DNA of 35,072 bases from Thermococcus sp. EP1 (GTDB lineage: Archaea; Methanobacteriota_B; Thermococci; Thermococcales; Thermococcaceae), in assembly GCF_001317345.1 (NCBI RefSeq), contig NZ_JXCG01000002.1:1-35072 (forward strand). Direction: 5' to 3'. Position 1 is the stretch's first letter. Every line of letters begins with the position of its first letter. Of the stretch, positions 33,044 to 35,072 are shown one piece after another. The notes beneath the pieces are model-generated. The model was given only the letters and a program-made list of their open reading frames with translations. It ran no database searches and had not been told where the DNA came from. Position numbers and translations under genes: made by a program.

Positions 33044-33084
33044 CTCCTTAAACACACTCTTCAAGTTGGAAGTCATGCTCATCT

Positions 33085-33160
33085 CGAAAGTTTTATAAAT
33101 GGACTTCCTTTACTGCGTTAAGAGTTACGATAACAAAAAACCTCACTTCTTGGAGGTGGT
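33085..33160 (+). promoter_or_regulatory. Promoter and RBS of the zinc-ribbon/aEF1-beta operon
   Basis: BRE CGAAAG (33085-33090) followed by TATA TTTTATAAAT (33091-33100) is a textbook archaeal promoter, predicting transcription from about 33121. TTGGAGGTGG at 33150-33159 is the ribosome site for the zinc-ribbon gene. Confidence 0.7.
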
Positions 33161-33165
33161 TTGAA

Positions 33166-33339
33166 ATGGCTGAGAGCATACCTGTATGTACATCATGTGG
33201 AAAAGAGATAACCCCAAGAGAGCACGCTACACACTTTATATGCCCAAATTGTGGAGAAGAAATCATATGGAGATGTGAAAGCTGCCGCGTATTGGGAGTT
33301 ACATACACATGCCCTAAATGTGGATGGGAAGGACCTTGA
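33166..33339 (+). CDS. Small double zinc-ribbon protein (HVO_2753-like)
   Basis: A 57-residue protein with four CxxC knuckles: C8/C11 (CTSC), C26/C29 (CPNC), C37/C40 (CESC) and C49/C52 (CPKC), enough for two zinc sites. It begins [19 protein letters not shown] and ends KCGWEGP. This layout is that of the archaeal HVO_2753-type zinc-finger family. Biochemical role unknown; RNA or ribosome association is a common suggestion for such ribbons. It has a strong promoter and ribosome site, and the aEF1-beta gene begins 11 bases after its stop, so the two are almost certainly co-expressed, pointing to a translation-linked job. Confidence 0.85.
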   Translation: MAESIPVCTSCGKEITPREHATHFICPNCGEEIIWRCESCRVLGVTYTCPKCGWEGP

Positions 33340-33350
33340 GGTGAATAAAA

Positions 33351-33638
33351 ATGAGCGATTTCAATTTAGTTGGAGTTATTAGGGTCATGCCTACCGACCC
33401 AGAGGTAAATCTTGACGAGCTTGAAGCAGCGGTCAAAAAAGTACTCGAGGAGAAATTTGAAGGTAAATATGGGATATCCAAGGTTGACAGGGAGCCAATA
33501 GCTTTCGGATTGGTTGCACTTAAGGTCTATGTGCTTGGAAAAGATGCTGAGGGATATTCCTTTGACGAAGTTGCAGACGCTTTTAGAGAAGTAGAGAACG
33601 TGGAAAGTGCAGAGGTTGAAGCAGTATCAAGATTTTGA
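33351..33638 (+). CDS. Translation elongation factor aEF1-beta
   Basis: A 95-residue guanine-nucleotide exchange factor for aEF1-alpha: it swaps GDP for GTP so that the factor can deliver aminoacyl-tRNA again. The sequence matches the small archaeal form: N-terminal DFNLVGVIRVMPTDPEVNLD, central YGISKVDREPIAFGLVALKV, and the C-terminal end VENVESAEVEAVSRF. The length is usual for archaea, lacking the long N-terminal part of eukaryotic eEF1B. Ribosome site GAGGTGA precedes the ATG. T-rich sequence after the stop (33647-33665) is a likely terminator. Confidence 0.95.
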   Translation: MSDFNLVGVIRVMPTDPEVNLDELEAAVKKVLEEKFEGKYGISKVDREPIAFGLVALKVYVLGKDAEGYSFDEVADAFREVENVESAEVEAVSRF

Positions 33639-33737
33639 TCTTCAAAACTTTTTAAATTTTTAAATGTTCTCTATATATAGAATATCTTTCTGAATCCGAG
33701 CCATTATCAGAATTTAAAATAGTTAAAAGAAGGGGTT

Positions 33738-34760
33738 TTAAACTCCTATGTTCAAAACAGTTGTTCCTATTTTCTTGAGTTCATCAAGAAGTTCTTTAAG
33801 CTCATTCACTTCAATACTTTCATAGATGCTATTGTAATTGTTATCTGAACCTTCCTTGAGTTTTGCCAGTTCTCCAATTGCAGTGAAAAACTTTACATAC
33901 TCTTTATTCACTTCTTCAAAGGCTTCAGCTAGGTCGTAGATGTTTTCATAGACTTCTCTGTACATCTTTTCCTCAAATAGTCCGGTTATAAACTCATAAA
34001 CTGCTTCTAACCCAATGGTAAAGAGTTCCTCGTTATTCACTTCCAAGGCTTTTATCAAAGCAGTCCTTAATGCGGAAAAAGCTCTCTTGAAGTCATCTTG
34101 GGCGGCCCTTACCTCTGCCTCCACGATTTTCGTATTGACTTCTATCTCAGCATCCCTGGGACTTTTTAAGATCCTGGCGATTAGCTCCTCAGATTTTTCA
34201 TAATCCTCGGTTTCGTAATAGAAGTGAGCTAGATCCAGTAAGCTTATCAAGTAATTTTTCTCGTCACCGAGCTTGTTGAACATTTCACTGGCTTTTTTCA
34301 TCGTGGTTATTGCTTTATCTAATTCTCCAAGCTCAGCATAGTTTATAGCAATATGTGCTAGTGTTAATGCCTCTTCTCTCTTATTTCCAACTTCTTGTTC
34401 AAGCTTTAACAGTTCTTCATACGCCTTTATGGCCTTTTCTGGAATTCCAAAATGCTCATAGGCATCTGCAAGATGATATAGGGCATCTAAGTATTTCTCT
34501 CTTTCTTCCTTGTATTTCTCAGCAAGTTTCTTGTAAATCTCCATTCCTTTATCTAATTCACCTAAATGAGCATATATATGGGCAATTTCATGTGCAAGTT
34601 CATAAGCCTCAGGACCTTCACACTTTAAGATTAATGTTTCTACTTTTTCTAAGAACGCCCTAAGTTCGTCCTCATTTTCTATTTTTTCAAGATAATCATC
34701 AAGTATTTCGAGAATTTTTTGGCAATCTCTGCTTTCTAATGCGTTTTCAAACTCTTCCAT
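33738..34760 (-). CDS. Tetratricopeptide-repeat protein
   Basis: A 340-residue all-helical soluble protein made of TPR units. Recognisable repeats include AHEIAHIYAHLGELDKGMEIYKK (in part), ALYHLADAYEHFGIPEKAIK, LAHIAINYAELGELDKAITT and LLDLAHFYYETEDYEKSEEL. TPR arrays are protein-binding scaffolds; no enzymatic domain is present. Start: ATG 34802 is in frame, but ATG 34760 has the ribosome site CGGTGA five bases upstream, and the promoter elements (34793-34824) lie around 34802, so 34760 is preferred. It diverges from the thermosome gene, which hints at a chaperone link, but this is context only. Confidence 0.8.
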   Translation of the reverse strand: MEEFENALESRDCQKILEILDDYLEKIENEDELRAFLEKVETLILKCEGPEAYELAHEIAHIYAHLGELDKGMEIYKKLAEKYKEEREKYLDALYHLADAYEHFGIPEKAIKAYEELLKLEQEVGNKREEALTLAHIAINYAELGELDKAITTMKKASEMFNKLGDEKNYLISLLDLAHFYYETEDYEKSEELIARILKSPRDAEIEVNTKIVEAEVRAAQDDFKRAFSALRTALIKALEVNNEELFTIGLEAVYEFITGLFEEKMYREVYENIYDLAEAFEEVNKEYVKFFTAIGELAKLKEGSDNNYNSIYESIEVNELKELLDELKKIGTTVLNIGV

Positions 34761-34792
34761 AGTTTTCACCGATTTTTGCTTTGCTAAAAAGC

Positions 34793-34912
34793 TTAAAAAC
34801 ATTGACCGAAAAATTTATAAATAGCACAAAGGAATGCATAATCGGAATGCAAACACATTGTAACTAAAAGCAATCCTCCCACAAAAAACAAAAATATGGG
34901 AGGTGGGTGGAA
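34793..34912 (+). promoter_or_regulatory. Divergent TPR/thermosome promoter region
   Basis: Rightward: BRE CCGAAAAAT (34804-34812) plus TATA TTTATAAAT (34813-34821) for the thermosome, with transcription expected near 34842 and a leader of about 70 bases ending in the ribosome site GGGAGGTGGG (34898-34907). The same TTTATAAA core is symmetrical and can be read leftward for the TPR gene, though TTTTTAAGC (minus, about 34793-34801) is an alternative. Heat-shock regulator sites may lie between 34823 and 34890, but I could not identify one firmly. Confidence 0.6.
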
Positions 34913-35072
34913 ATGGCCCAACTTGCAGGACAACCAATTTTGATTCTACCTGAAGGAACTCAGAGATATGTTGGAAAGGATGCCCAGAGATTGAACATTC
35001 TTGCTGCAAGAATTGTGGCAGAGACAGTAAGGACTACCCTTGGTCCAAAGGGTATGGATAAAATGCTTGTTG
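34913..35072 (+). CDS. Thermosome (group II chaperonin) subunit, 5' part
   Basis: The first 53 codons of a chaperonin subunit, cut by the window edge. The sequence [20 protein letters not shown], then [33 protein letters not shown], is the classic CCT/TCP-1 N-terminus, including the ATP-binding [10 protein letters not shown]. The complete subunit would be about 545 residues and form a double-ring, ATP-driven protein-folding cage in the cytoplasm. Thermococcales have one or two such genes, differing in heat or cold induction; which one this is cannot be told from the N-terminus. Confidence 0.96.
   Translation, partial: MAQLAGQPILILPEGTQRYVGKDAQRLNILAARIVAETVRTTLGPKGMDKMLV

Noticed and set aside
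34823-34890. Possible heat-shock regulator (Phr-type) site ahead of the thermosome gene
   Set aside because: GTAACTAAAA at about 34859-34868 is only a partial likeness to what I remember of the consensus; not strong enough to report.

Overview
The window is chromosomal DNA of a hyperthermophilic euryarchaeon of the order Thermococcales, most likely a Thermococcus species. The evidence is: an amylopullulanase followed by a 372-residue MalK; two proteins ending in the Thermococcaceae CGP-CTERM surface signal; the two-subunit archaeal primase; a thermosome; aEF1-beta; C/D-box sRNAs; a GC-rich RNase P RNA in AT-rich DNA; and BRE/TATA promoters with GGAGGTG-type ribosome sites. I do not assign a species.

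Layout. 1-2311: 3' end of a secreted amylopullulanase and its MalK-type ATPase (starch/maltodextrin use). 2347-4947: UPF0146 protein, phosphohexomutase and a convergent metallo-beta-lactamase-fold hydrolase. 5201-8422: OPT-family transporter and M20 metallopeptidase, a plausible peptide uptake and hydrolysis pair. 8499-10554: two RNA methyltransferases with a C/D-box sRNA between them. 10629-13287: small conserved protein, TctA-like permease and a membrane-anchored protein of repeated OB-like segments. 13376-14920: two KaiC-like ATPases, one apparently degenerate. 15114-18191: primase PriL-PriS and a DMT-family exporter. 18189-18510: RNase P RNA. 18552-20934: a surface protein with a single C-terminal anchor, a small membrane protein and a UPF0216 protein. 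21155-24568: glutamine synthetase, a second DMT transporter, NAD synthetase and a small membrane protein. 24629-32162: a complete Opp/Dpp-type ABC importer (binding protein, two permeases, two ATPases). 32163-35072: a possibly frameshifted small gene, a second C/D-box sRNA, a zinc-ribbon protein with aEF1-beta, a TPR protein, and the start of a thermosome gene.

How the genes fit together. The ends of the window are about polymer use: surface-displayed amylopullulanase plus MalK on the left, a surface-displayed Opp-type binding protein plus its transporter on the right. Both displayed proteins end in an almost identical Ser/Thr/Pro/Glu linker and CGP-CTERM cassette, similar even at DNA level and in inverted orientation. 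The middle is information processing and RNA maturation (primase, RNase P RNA, rRNA methyltransferases, sRNAs) with nitrogen metabolism (glnA, nadE). The genome is compact: several convergent genes overlap at their 3' ends, operons overlap by a few bases, and some transcripts look leaderless.

I saw no tRNA, no CRISPR array, no insertion sequence and no clear prophage. The most interesting items are the two C/D-box sRNAs (one with a convincing 16S rRNA guide), the intact/degenerate KaiC pair, the shared surface-anchor cassette, the permease with a large extracellular insert, and the secreted OB-repeat protein next to a TctA-like permease.
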